Shown here piece after piece: positions 12,160 through 22,400 of a stretch of 64,000 nt of DNA (position 1 is the first letter of the stretch; every line of letters starts with the position of its first letter). The notes beneath the pieces are model-generated. The model did not search any database and was not told the origin of the DNA. It was given only the letters and a program-made list of their open reading frames with translations. A program made the translations under genes and the position numbers. The DNA lies in contig OZ038479.1 of NCBI GenBank assembly GCA_964036315.1, positions 59,237,746-59,301,745 on the forward strand, given 5' to 3'. Source of the stretch: Acanthosepion esculentum. Its lineage: Eukaryota; Mollusca; Cephalopoda; Sepiida; Sepiidae.

Positions 12160-13168
12160 TTATATTGAAAGATTTTCATTCTGGACATCCTGGCATTTCA
12201 AGAATGAAATCTCTTATGCGAAGTTTTGTATATTGGACTGGAATGGACCAAGATATAAAAAAAAAAAAAAAAGCATTAAATGCATGTAGAGGTTATGCTC
12301 TAGCAGCAAAACTACCTATCACAAAGTTAGAATCTTTGCCAAATACTCTGGTCAAGATTGCATATAGGTTTTTCAGGTGCTATGGATGGAGCATATTATC
12401 AAGTAGTAGTAGTTGATAGTTTTACAAAATCTCCAGAAATTTACAAGTGCAAAAATCCTACATCCACTGACAGTGAATTTTTTGCATGAACTATTTGTGA
12501 GATATAGAATACAATTCACTGGAAAAGAATTTCAAAACTTTTGCAAGTTGTTCTCTATAGAACATATTACAAGCCCACCATATCACCCAAGGTCTAATGG
12601 ACAAGTTGAACGGTTTGTGGGAACATTCAAAAGAGTGTTGAAAAAAAAGCAAGTCTGGACAAATAAAATGAGAAGGCACTTCAAACCTTTTTGAGAGCAT
12701 GCCGGTTAACACCTAACCACAACACACTATCAGACATGTCACCAGTGGAATTAATGTTTACTAGAAGGGTAAAATTAGTGCTTAACAAGTTATTGCCAAG
12801 TCAAAAATCACAAACAGTGAATAAAGGTTGGTGATAAAGTCTTCTTTAGAGCATGCAAGGATTGAAAAGAAACCTGGCGAGATGTCATAATAGCAGCTGG
12901 AATCATAAAATACCTGGTGAAAGAAAAAAAATTCCAACATGAAAGGCACCAAAATCAGCTGAAGAAAAAATTAACTGATGAAAGACCTGAGGAACTGGTT
13001 AAAATGCTGTATGACATTTTTGATGTGCCAGTACCAAAACAAATTGTGGAACCAACAAGTTCAAGGAAAACAAAACATACAGAAGAACTAGAAGTGGATC
13101 TGAGACAGAAATGCTACAAAGTGAAGTATGTTGGTGAACTCTCCCGAAAGAGGAGGGAAAAATACTAA
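12160..13168 (+). pseudogene. Integrase remnant, including C-terminal domain
   Basis: 12165-12270 encodes an H2C2-type zinc-binding start (HSGHPGISRMKSLMRSFVYW); the second half is disturbed by an A-run near 12257-12272. 12413-12694 encodes the retroviral integrase core end, with FTGKEFQNFC, then ITSPPYHPRSNGQVERFVGTFK, where the glutamate of the D,D-35-E set sits in VERF. About 12825-13168 reads as the C-terminal GD-x-V-F-F-R / W-R-D / RHQNQL domain typical of gypsy integrases. Frame breaks separate the three parts. Confidence 0.8.
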
Positions 13169-13207
13169 TAAAAAGAAAAAATATATTGATTGAATAAAGT
13201 AGTAATC

Positions 13208-13220
13208 TCAAAATGGGAGA
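13208..13220 (+). promoter_or_regulatory. Polypurine tract before the 3' LTR
   Basis: AAAATGGGAGA lies immediately before the TGTTGTGAAG that opens the 3' LTR at 13221. This is the usual position of the plus-strand primer in LTR elements. Confidence 0.6.
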
Positions 13221-13430
13221 TGTTGTGAAGTAAAGAGTACACCTCTGGTGACTCTCTGAACAAGCCCAATACCATAAAGGGTTCCATGGTATGAGGTTGA
13301 GACTTGTTGTACTGGAGTCGGTCTTCATACTAACTATACAGGCATTATGACAATCGACTAAACATTATGTATAGAGAATATTTTAATGAATTATGTTCTA
13401 ACAATACTACTACGATGGGAAGTTATAATA
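13221..13430 (+). repeat. 3' LTR of the gypsy element
   Basis: Starts TGTTGTGAAGTAAAG and matches 9430-9670. The last shared word is AGTTATAATA at about 13421-13430. After it the sequence departs from the 5' copy. Confidence 0.8.
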
Positions 13431-14140
13431 AAAAATATTGGGCTGTAATAAGCATTTCCATTTATGATATGAAACCAGTACAAATTAATACATTAATTAA
13501 ATTTAAGAAGAAATGAAAACAATTATTATAAAAATTGATTATTCATCAAAAAAAAATTTTTTGTTAAGACAATAGTGACCTTACTATATATTAAAAAAAT
13601 CAATTAAAAGCTTTGGTAATTAAATAATGTCATAGTTTTATTGCACTTTTGTATTATATGATTCAGCAAATTTTCTGTAACTGGGGGTCCAGTCTTACAA
13701 AAAAGGATTCATGATTTAAATTCTCCAAAGAGTTCTGCATATAACTAATATAAACATTAAGCAGATAAATTTATCAAAATTTCATAAAATTAAACAAATC
13801 TCAAAGTAGCAGATGTAAAAAAAATGTATTTACCAAGATTTAAAAAAAAAAAAAAGATCGTGAATGTGTCCTGAATATTTCATTAAACTCTGACATTTGA
13901 TTTTTACAAGAACTTCCAAATCAATGTTTTTCATTGCAAAACAGAAGATAAAATTTATGGTTCCTTGCTGATGCAAGAAAAACAAAATTTTGAATCAAAT
14001 TTTTAAATGTTCTAAATAAGATGAATTAATTCAGTTGAATTATGGAAATATACTTTGGTCTTTCATCCCAATAATAGTGTAAAGATCTTGGTGATAAAAC
14101 TTTGTTTTTATTAAGTTTTGATCGTGTATTTTCACTGTTT
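13431..14140 (-). repeat. Inverted GGTACC-family fragment
   Basis: Blocks such as TTGACACATTC-like, GAAAGTTTCATTAA-like and TAATAATAACAT-like words appear in the same order as the right half of 62640-63150. The copy is decayed and its end is not preserved. No gene. Confidence 0.45.
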
Positions 14141-14429
14141 AGGGAATCTTTTCAGGTGTGTGTTCCTGCGCAAAATATATGTATGTGTGTACTCTCCTAA
14201 AAAAAAAAAAAAAATTAATGCTATATCTCAGAGTAAGATGCATTTGAAAAGATCAGGAATTTTTGCTAAAGATTTTAGTTATAATTCCAAGTTAATAGAT
14301 TTAACTTTGATACCACCAGATAAAAGCTAAACCTAAGGTATGAAATGTATTTTTTAAAATTAAGACATGGAGATGTATTTTTTTAAATTAAGATATTAAG
14401 ATATATAGGATGACATATATTCAAGAATA
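14141..14429. other. AT-rich non-coding DNA
   Basis: No gene seen. There is a short A run near 14201-14214. Confidence 0.4.
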
Positions 14430-14976
14430 TTGATATGTAAGGAATAGAAGTATTTAAAGATATCAGAATGCTTATATTTATTCTTATGCATCTTTGTGTA
14501 GAATCATTTAATATATTGAACAAATTTTGATGGTCACTGAAAACTGATCTTCAATGGCTGCTGCTGCTGCTGCATTCATGAATTAACCATAATATATAAC
14601 TACATGTATCTATTATACTATAGTTTGTTTTCATATATTATTCAGTACCTAAGTTAATATATCTTTCATTGCTTTTTGTTGTTCACAGATGTTCTGGCTG
14701 TAGAAAAATCTTGATGGTTATTATTGAGAATATCAATGAAGGAAAAGACATTTCACTTTCCATGAAGAATGAAAATGTATTTTATATGTTGATGTAAAAT
14801 TTATGGATCTCCATTTTCAAAAACCTAACAAATTGATAAGAAATGATGTACTTTGACATATGTGGTGTGTCTTTACAAAAACACATCTTGTGTTACATAT
14901 GAATATACAGAAAAGATAGGACATATTCTTATGACCTTTGCTAACCACAGTTGCAAAGTCAGATTAAATACGCCAG
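14430..14976 (+). other. Upstream segment of zinc-finger locus ZF1, with conserved splice acceptor
   Basis: This segment is duplicated at 42960-43554 ahead of ZF2. Both contain a CTG-rich stretch, CTACATGTATCTATTAT, AGTTAATATATCTTT and then a polypyrimidine tract ending GTTGTTCACAG. The AG is at 14687-14688. An exon starting at 14689 has a 35-codon open frame (CSGCRKI... through GKDISLSM) to a TAA at 14797. The ZF2 copy keeps the same CSGC(T)KI start before a frame break. The end of the segment (14790-14976) is itself a decayed run of fingers. A transcript spliced into this acceptor is plausible but cannot be proved here. Confidence 0.5.
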
Positions 14977-15834
14977 ATGGAAACCGACATTAAAAAGAAA
15001 CCATATTCTTGTGAAGTTTGTGGATCTGCATTTTCACAGAAGTCAAATTTGGTCACTCATATGCGTACCCACACTGGAGAGAAGCCTTATGCTTGTGAAA
15101 TTTGTGGATCTGCATTTTCACGCAAATCAGATTTGGTTGTTCATATGCGTACTCACACTGGAGAGAAATATTATTGTGATCATTGTGGATCTGCATATTC
15201 ACACAAGTCAAATTTAGTTATTCACATGCGTAGTCACACTGGGGAGAAACCTTATTCTTGTGAAGTTTGTGGAACTGCATTTTCATGCAAATCTATTTTA
15301 GTTAAACATATGCTAACACACACTGGAGAGAAACCATATTCTTGTGAAGTTTGTGGATCTGAATTTTCACAGAAATCACATTTGGTCCGCCATATGCGTA
15401 CTCACTCTGGAGAGAAACCCTATTCTTGTGATGTTTGTGGATATGCATTTTCACAGAAATCACATTTGGTCCGCCATAGGCATACTCACTCTGGAGAGAA
15501 ACCCTATTCTTGTGAAGTTTGTGGATATGCATTTTCAAGGAAGCCGGCTTTGGTTGTTCATATGCAAACGCACACTGGAGAGAAACCCTATTCTTGTGAA
15601 GCTTGTGGATCTGCATTTGCACAGAAATCACATTTGGTTTTACACATGCGTACTCACTCTGGAGAGAAACCCTATTCTTGTGAAGTTTGTGGATCTGCAT
15701 TTTCACAGAAATCACATTTGGTTCTTCACATTCGTACTCACACTGGAGAGAAACCCTATTCCTGTGAAATTTGTGCATCTGCTTTTTCAAGGATGACAAG
15801 TTTGGTTGTTCATATGAAAACACACACTCGATAA
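14977..15834 (+). CDS. C2H2 zinc-finger protein, 10 fingers (ZF1)
   Basis: A 285-residue frame of ten tandem C2H2 fingers (C-x2-C-x12-H-x3-H) joined by TGEKP-type linkers, one finger per about 84 bases, with no other domain. Such proteins are nuclear and usually bind DNA, one finger per about three bases; repressor or effector domains are not visible here. Helix residues (-1,2,3,6) by finger are QSNT, RSDV, HSNI, CSIK, QSHR, QSHR, RPAV, QSHL, QSHL, RTSV, so the fingers differ at the contact positions. Finger 3 follows a linker one residue short (TGEKYYC). The ATG at 14977 lies in the remains of an earlier finger and is the first ATG after an in-frame TAA 12 bases upstream; splicing to the CAG just before it is an alternative start. 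The frame ends at CGA TAA, within what was once a longer array. Confidence 0.75.
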   Translation: METDIKKKPYSCEVCGSAFSQKSNLVTHMRTHTGEKPYACEICGSAFSRKSDLVVHMRTHTGEKYYCDHCGSAYSHKSNLVIHMRSHTGEKPYSCEVCGTAFSCKSILVKHMLTHTGEKPYSCEVCGSEFSQKSHLVRHMRTHSGEKPYSCDVCGYAFSQKSHLVRHRHTHSGEKPYSCEVCGYAFSRKPALVVHMQTHTGEKPYSCEACGSAFAQKSHLVLHMRTHSGEKPYSCEVCGSAFSQKSHLVLHIRTHTGEKPYSCEICASAFSRMTSLVVHMKTHTR

Positions 15835-16330
15835 AAACACTATTCTAGTGATGTTTGTGGTTATACGTTTTCACAGAAGTCATGTTTGGTTGTTTGTATG
15901 TGTATTCACACTGGAGAGAAACAATATTCTTGTGAAGTTTGTGAATCTGCATTGTCATAGTATTCACATTTGGTAAGACATGCAAACACACACTGGAAAG
16001 AAACCATTTCCTTGTGAAGTTTATGGATATGCATTTTCACAGAAATCTCATTTGGTTGTTCATATGCATACTCATATTGGACAGAAACCATATTCTTGTG
16101 ATGTTTGCCTGCATTTTCGCAGAAGTCACATCTGGTGAGACATGTCTGCATACACTGAAGGTTATCAAGCTGCATTTTGGTAGAAGTTGTATTTAGTGAT
16201 CTGTCTCTGAATAAACATTGGAGACAGAAAATATTCTTGTCATGTTTGCTGATATGCATTTTTGCAAAATTAGCTTTGGTGTGTCATGTAAAAAGTCTAT
16301 TGAGAGGCTTGTGGATATACATATAGTTCT
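15835..16330 (+). pseudogene. Decayed C2H2 fingers continuing ZF1
   Basis: After the stop the 84-base period continues for about five or six more fingers, with recognisable TTTTCACAGAAGTCA and CACTGGAGAGAAAC blocks. Stops and frameshifts occur in almost every unit (for example TCATAG at about 15955-15960). This shows that ZF1 was once at least half as long again. Confidence 0.75.
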
Positions 16331-17930
16331 TTGTGTCTGATATTGATCATGTTCTTGTAAAAATTAAATGCACTTATTTAAAATACTGCAAAATTCAATA
16401 GACATGGAGAGAAATCATCTTTTCATTATATTTCCAGCTGAAAAGGCACCCTGGTTAAACAGCTTGTTCCTGTCAAGCAATATCTTCTGAAATTTCTCAT
16501 TTAAAAATTAACCTACTGATATAGAAAGAAATATTTTGTAAGTTTACAAACATATCTGCATTTTTTTACTGAAAACATAAAGGCAGAAATAGTAAATATT
16601 TTTTGAGGAACATCAGCATAGAGATTCAATCAGGACAATTAAGTTTATGAAAATTTGTGTTGCATTGTTTGATTAATTTGAAATGTATTTCTTTATCCAT
16701 GAATGAAAGAAAACTATCTATATTTTGAATAATCTGTTCAACTGGAATTGGTTTGTTCCATATAAAAAATACTTTGTGAGAACCATTCAGCATATAAATA
16801 GAAAAAGGAGAAATCGATGTATGAAAATTTTGGATTCTCTTTTATGCTGAATAAAATAAAAACATGAACATTTCTAGGATCATGTCAGTCTGATTTCATA
16901 TAAACAATTTATTTCCAAATGAAATGTGTTAAAATATCTGAAATTTGAATGTGACATGAACAGAAACTATCAATGATGGTATTTGAACTCTGCTGGCTGA
17001 TTCCATTTTCTGTATTGTTTACCATTGGGCTACAAATCCTTCCTTTATTTACTGTAATGAAACACATACAATTATTAATTTTTGTTTTAATAAATCTGAC
17101 AGTAGTTTCATTTTTAATCTTATTTTTGCAGGTTTTATACATTTTTCAACATTTTCAAATATTCACCTGTATTGTAACATTAATATCTGTTAAAAAATAT
17201 TTTAAAAATATGCTGATTTTTATGCAGGGTAGATATGTAGACTTTTAATAGTCTAGTTCATAAATTGTTACCTATAAGTGATGACATATATTAGTCAATA
17301 TTCAAACTTTTTATTTTATTATCATTATATAAATATGAAATAAATCATGACAAAAAAGTTTTCAGTGTTGTTTTGTAGCATAAAAAACTCATTCTTATTA
17401 AATTTTGAAGTTTTTCATTGTATTTTATATTTTTTTTATCACAACAATCATATCTACATTCTACAACTTTTATGCATACACCATGCTAAGAAATGGTTTC
17501 AAATATTAAATGTTTCATTTTGTCTGCACTCTGTGTACTTCTCAAAAGAGCTAATTACTGTGAAATGTTTTTCAAGATTAACCGGTCATTTAGTAAAAAG
17601 GTTCAGTTGCTATTGAAATTACTTGAATGACCTCGAGTTCTGTCCCTTCATTACATCATGACTTGGTAATATAATATAAAAAGCCATGGTTCAATTCCTA
17701 TTGAATGTACTAAGAAAAAAAATAACTGAAAATGATGGGAAGGATACAAATAGAAGACTCACTATATCTCACTTTAACTTTTAAAATCACTGGTTATAAG
17801 CAGCAACTTTCGCTAGCTTCACTCCTCTTATTTAACTTATCTGTTTGTTAAAATTCTATGATGTCAATATAATATCATGTGATAATGACATTAGCATCAT
17901 GTGAATATATTTTAATTACTTCTTGTTATA
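16331..17930 (+). repeat. 3' flank shared by the zinc-finger loci (copy 1)
   Basis: 16890-17930 is similar to 21400-22400 and to 50200-50830. Shared words include TTTTCTGTATTGTTTA, TTATCATTATATAAATATGA, TCTGCACTCTGTGTAC and ATAGCATCATGTGAATATAT-type blocks. A candidate polyadenylation signal AATAAA is at 16850-16855. No protein-coding frame is convincing. The flank was duplicated together with the zinc-finger arrays. Confidence 0.65.
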
Positions 17931-18690
17931 CATCACTTTTGTTTGAACACCCTCTTTCTTAAGAGACTTATTTGTTACTATCTTTTTTGAGTAGCAGGAA
18001 AACAGTGGAGTTGTGTTGTAGATTATGTCAAAAACTTTTTTCTTGTTTCAAGCTTTAACAGTTCAAACATATTACATCTGATATGCATTTATTCTCCCAT
18101 CATATTCTATTGTCTATTGCTATAATTGTGCCAATAATTGATTTCCACACTTACACCATTTGGCTGGTTTAGAAGCAAAAATTCCCTGCACTCCTTCTCA
18201 ACCTCATCCACTATGTTGAACCTCTATCCATGCAAGAAATGGGATATGGCCTGGAAAAGGTGGTAAGGTGGTAATCTGATGACACAAGATCTGGACTCTA
18301 GGTTGTACTTCCAGGCTTTCAAGTTGGTTACATGAGTAATGTGAGATGGAGCATTGTCATTCTGTAGGAGTAGGCATTTTCAATTGACCAATGTCAGGTA
18401 GTAGGCTTTCAAAGCGTCATCTATTTGCTGCAGTTGTTGTGCATGAAGGTCAGCATTCACAGCAGGATGATCTGGGACATGCACTGGTACAACACTCCTT
18501 GAAATTTCAATCCTCAGTTACCTCTTTTTGGTGCTGAATTGTATCTTGAGGTTTTTCCAGCAATTGTTTGCAAATGTTCACATATCATTGAGCTTGGTTA
18601 TTGGTCAATTCCTCAGGAACTTCTCAACAACATCTGTTCACAAGACTGAGGTTATGGAGGTGTTGATTGATGACATTTTGTGAAGTACAA
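17931..18690 (-). mobile_element. Mariner-type transposase remnant, copy A
   Basis: Read on the minus strand it carries the central and C-terminal part of a mariner transposase: a QNDNAPSH block (second catalytic Asp, near 18340-18360), then PDLVSSDYHL (third catalytic Asp) near 18250-18290, then a Y-x-G-I-Y-like block near 18090-18120. An 8-base duplication (TAAGGTGG) near 18265 breaks the frame just after the third Asp. The N-terminal DNA-binding part is absent. It is a near neighbour and direct repeat of copy B. Confidence 0.6.
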
Positions 18691-19845
18691 AATTTTAATT
18701 ACTTTTTCTTACACAACATTTTTGTTTCAATTCCCTCTTTCTAAAAAGATTTATTTGTTACTATCCTTATTTGAGAGGCAGGACAAAGCTCTTCTGGGTT
18801 GTATTCTAGATTGAGTCAAAAGCTTTTTCCTTATTTCAAGCTTTAATTGTTCAAACAAATTACATACGAAAAGCATTTGTTCATCAAAATATATCCCATT
18901 ATATTCTGTTGTCTGTTGCTATAATTTTGCCAGTAGCTCATTTCAAGTACAGTGTAACCCGGATATAAGAGAGTTGTTGGGACCAGAGAAGAAGTCTCTT
19001 ATATCCGGGTTTGGTCTATTTTGTTTTATTAATACAGGCTCTAATTTGGGACCAGATAAAATATCTCTTATATCCGGGTTTCTCTTATATCCGGGTTACA
19101 CTGTATATATCATTTGACTGGTTTAGAAGCAGAAACTCCTTGCACTCATTCTCAACCTCATTCACTATGTTGAACTTCTATCCATGCAGGATATGAGACA
19201 TGGTCTGGAAAAGGTGGTAATCTGATGACACAAGGTCTGGACTCTAGGTAGGTTAAGCAAGCACTTCCAGCCATTCAACTTAGTCAGATGGGTATTGTGT
19301 GATGGGGTAGCAGGCTTTCAAAGCATCATCTACTTGCTCTACTTGTTGAGTATGAGGGTCAGCATTCACAGCATGATGATCTGGGACACACACTAGTGCA
19401 ACACTCCCTTGAAATTTCCATCCCCAGCTACCTTTTTTTGGTGTTGAAATTCATCTTGAGGATTTGCTAGCAGTTGTTTGCAAATGTTCACACATTGTTT
19501 AGCTGTAGCATTAGTCACTTCTCGACAACAGCTGTTCACAAGACAGAAGTTATGGAGGCGTTGATTGATGACAATTTATGAAGTTCTGCTGACAATGTAC
19601 ATGTGCTTGGCTGTTGTTGAACAATTTCAAGCAAGGTCTTTCAGTGCAGAAGGTCTTGCTGACCTTCATTGTCTTTGAGGTTGGTGTTACCTGACTTGAA
19701 ATGTCTTAACCAGTTTTGTGCCATACATTCATACATTGGGCTTATAACATCATCAATTTCTTTTGATGCTACCTTTGCACTCATTCCGTTTCTTCCGCAG
19801 GTAGCATAAAATGGCTCTAAATGGAAATTTTTCAACAATTATTAT
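18691..19845 (-). mobile_element. Mariner-type transposase remnant, copy B, with nested MITE
   Basis: The minus-strand frame at 19641-19838 encodes a mariner N-terminus: a helix-turn-helix with the landmarks NGMSAKVASKEI, NWLRHFKSGNTNLKDNEG. This matches the W-F-x-x-F-x-x-G family pattern. Downstream on the minus strand the frame is broken, but SPDLVSSDYHLF with the third catalytic Asp is intact near 19200-19240, without the 8-base duplication of copy A. A MITE sits inside at 18950-19103. Copies A and B repeat each other for about 750 bases, so the pair arose by duplication of an already inserted element. Confidence 0.65.
18950..19103. mobile_element. 154-bp MITE with perfect terminal inverted repeats and TA target duplication
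   Basis: It begins CAGTGTAACCCGGATATAAG and ends with the exact reverse complement; the match runs for at least 23 bases including AGA. It is flanked on both sides by TA (18948-18949 and 19104-19105). Inside are two direct copies of GGGACCAGA followed by a CTCTTATATCCGGGTTT block. TA duplication and a CAGT terminus fit the Tc1/mariner-pogo superfamily. The paralogous site in copy A (about 18145-18160) lacks it, giving an empty-site comparison. It encodes nothing. Confidence 0.85.
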
Positions 19846-21110
19846 TGAATTTGTAAAAAAGAATATAACTACCAAAAAAGTATCAAAAAATGTAATTTAA
19901 TAATCAAAACATCATTTGGTATTTCCTCTTTATAATAACAAACATTTTGATGATAAAACTTTGTTTTTATTAAGTTTCAGGCATTTTATTCCTCATGGTA
20001 TACTCATTTTTTAGCAAATCTGTGGAGGTACCTAGATTAAATTTAATATTTCCTTTAAGCAAAATATGTGGCTGTATTTTACCTTGGAATGACTTTCTTT
20101 TTTTAAATTGTTAAAATATTGTTACATCTGTTAGCATGATTCCCTTTATTAAAAACTTCTGCTTTATTTGAGGATGATTATCTGATTTAAAGTTTAATTT
20201 GATTTGGATCAAATATTGCTTACTTTTAGATGTACAATATCACAGAAAATAATTTTTTCAGCTGAGTTTTTTTTTCTTTTGTTTTTAGGGGTTGCCATCT
20301 CTCTTAATAGACTTATATTCAGGAATTTTTCCTATGAGGGAGACATAACTGTAACAATTTTGTCAGATACATTGTGAACACTTTTTTAGTTTATTAACTA
20401 CCCAATAATCTTAGAAAATTACCAATAAATTTTAAATTTAAGGAATTCATCTTCTGATAATATCACATATAAATGTCCAAATTTGCAAAAATCATCACAT
20501 TTGTACTTGGAAAAAAGCTCTTCTAATTCAATAATATCTTAGTTTTATTGCATTTTTTATGTTGATTCTGAGCAGATATTCTGTAAATGGGTATCTTTTT
20601 TGGCAAAAATATTGATGATTTAAGTTCTTCAATGACTTATGTTTATAATTAATATAAACATTAAGCACTACTAAAACGATTTTCTCAAAATTTCATAAGA
20701 TTAAATAAGTGATGGGTAACAGGTGTAAAAATAAAATTTTTATACCAAAATTTTCCAAAGCTGACACATTTCTAAATTAATTTTATTCATTTGTGAATAA
20801 GTCTTGAAAGTTTTATTAAAATCTGACAAATATCAAATTTTTACAATAATTTCCAATTCAATGTGATTTTCACTGCAAACAGATACCAAAATTTTGCATA
20901 CTTCATCCACTGAAATCATAAAAATTAAATTTTTAAGGATCTAAAATGTATTAAAAAAACATTCTTTGATCTTTCTTCTTAATGAAGATTTTAATGAGGA
21001 ATCTTTGTTTTAATGATTTTGGGGTATTTTATCATCATGTATGCTCATTTTTTATGAAAGATATCTAATTAAATTTAATATTCACAATTAACAAAATGCT
21101 TTGGTGTATT
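19846..21110 (-). repeat. Two decayed, inverted GGTACC-family fragments
   Basis: The first ends TTTTTTAGCAAATCTGTGGAGGTACCTA at about 20011-20036 (read in two parts), and the second ends near 21050-21070 without a preserved terminus. The bodies share CATTTGTGAATAAG, GAAAGTTTTATTAA and TTCTTAATGA words with 62990-63080 and 27830-27890. No gene. Confidence 0.5.
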
Positions 21111-22400
21111 TCAAGCTAAATTTAATGAGTAAAATCCATTTTATCGTCCATATCAACTGATCTGTCAACATAATTCACCTTACTACTAAAATCTTTCAAA
21201 AATGAAATCTACTTTTCTGAAACATTGAAAAAATAGATTATTTAAAGTTTAACTCATCTAAAATTTTATTAAATATTACTTTGTGTTTGAAATATCAAAG
21301 AAAAGCCTCTTTTAAAATGGAGTGTGTATTTTTTGATGTGTTAAACGATATTGCAACAGCCTGATGTTTCAGAAATTTTACTAACACAAACAAAAATATT
21401 ACACAATGAATACAACTAGAACATTTTTATAAACTCTAAATGGAATTTGAACTCTACTTGATTCTGTTTTCTGTATTGTTTATTTTTGGGACATGTAGCC
21501 TTCTTTTATTTAGTGTAATGATGGTTCTACAATTATTGTTTATCTAAATGAATGAGAAAGTCATCTTTTTTTAACCATATTTTAAGAGGTATAGATTTTG
21601 AAACATTTCAAATTTTTGCCTGTATGGTAATATTTTAAAAATCTTTTAAACAGTATTAAACATATTTTGTTTTTCATGCTGATTTCTATATTGCATATAT
21701 ATGTAGACTTTCAGTAATCTGGTTTATAAATCATTAACTATCAGTGATGAGATATATTTGTAAATATTCAAACTTTTTATTATCATTATATAAATATGAA
21801 ATAAAGCCATGATGAAGAATTTTTAGTGTTGTTTGTGGCAGAAAAAATAATCTTAAATTGAAACACAACTATTATTAAATTTTGAATTTTTTTAATTGTA
21901 TTTTATATCTTATCAGAATCATATTTCTATATTCTGCAACTTTTAAGCATGTCCTATGGATAAGAATCTAATTATTAAGAAGGTTATCTTTTGAAATGTA
22001 AGAACTGATTTTAAATATTAAATATTTGATTTGGTCTCCACTCTGTGTACCCTTCAAAAGAACTAATTGTCATAAAATGTTTTCTCCAAGCTTAACAAGT
22101 CAATTGATTTGAATGTTAGTTTTCTACTTTATGTAGGAAGAAAAAAATATCTTTATTCTTAAGGTGATGGGAAGTTCAGAAATAGAACACCCATCTTACT
22201 TTGATCTTCTCTCATTAACTTTTACAATCATCAGCTATAGCAAGCAAATTTCACTGGCTTCCCTCCTCTTGTTTAACTCCTCTATTTCTTAAAATTCTCT
22301 GATGCTAATATAACATCATGTGATAATATGACATAATAGCATCATGTGAATATATTTTAATTACTTCTTATTACACCTCACTTTTGTTGAAACTCCAATT
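21111..22400 (+). repeat. Third copy of the zinc-finger 3' flank, without fingers
   Basis: From about 21400 the sequence follows 16970-17930: TTTTCTGTATTGTTTA, TTATCATTATATAAATATGA, CTCTGTGTACCCTTCAAAAG and CATCATGTGAATATAT. No zinc-finger sequence precedes it, so either an array was lost or only the flank was duplicated. 21111-21400 holds nothing recognised. Confidence 0.6.

Larger units (their letters stand above)
9430..13430 (+). mobile_element. Decayed Ty3/gypsy-type LTR retrotransposon with both LTRs
   Basis: A complete but dead element of about 4.0 kb. Two direct repeats bracket remnants that read, in order, gag, aspartic protease, reverse transcriptase, RNase H, and integrase with its C-terminal domain, which is the Ty3/gypsy pol order. 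A purine-rich tract abuts the 3' LTR. The reading frame is broken throughout by stops and frameshifts, and the catalytic core of the reverse transcriptase is missing. By eye the LTRs differ at roughly one position in five, with indels, so the insertion is old. No clear target-site duplication was found. This is a genomic relic that cannot move by itself. Confidence 0.85.

Noticed and set aside
15302..15823. A 173-codon minus-strand frame and a 150-codon alternate + frame over ZF1
   Set aside because: Both are shadows of the 84-base finger repeat in other frames; they contain no known domain.
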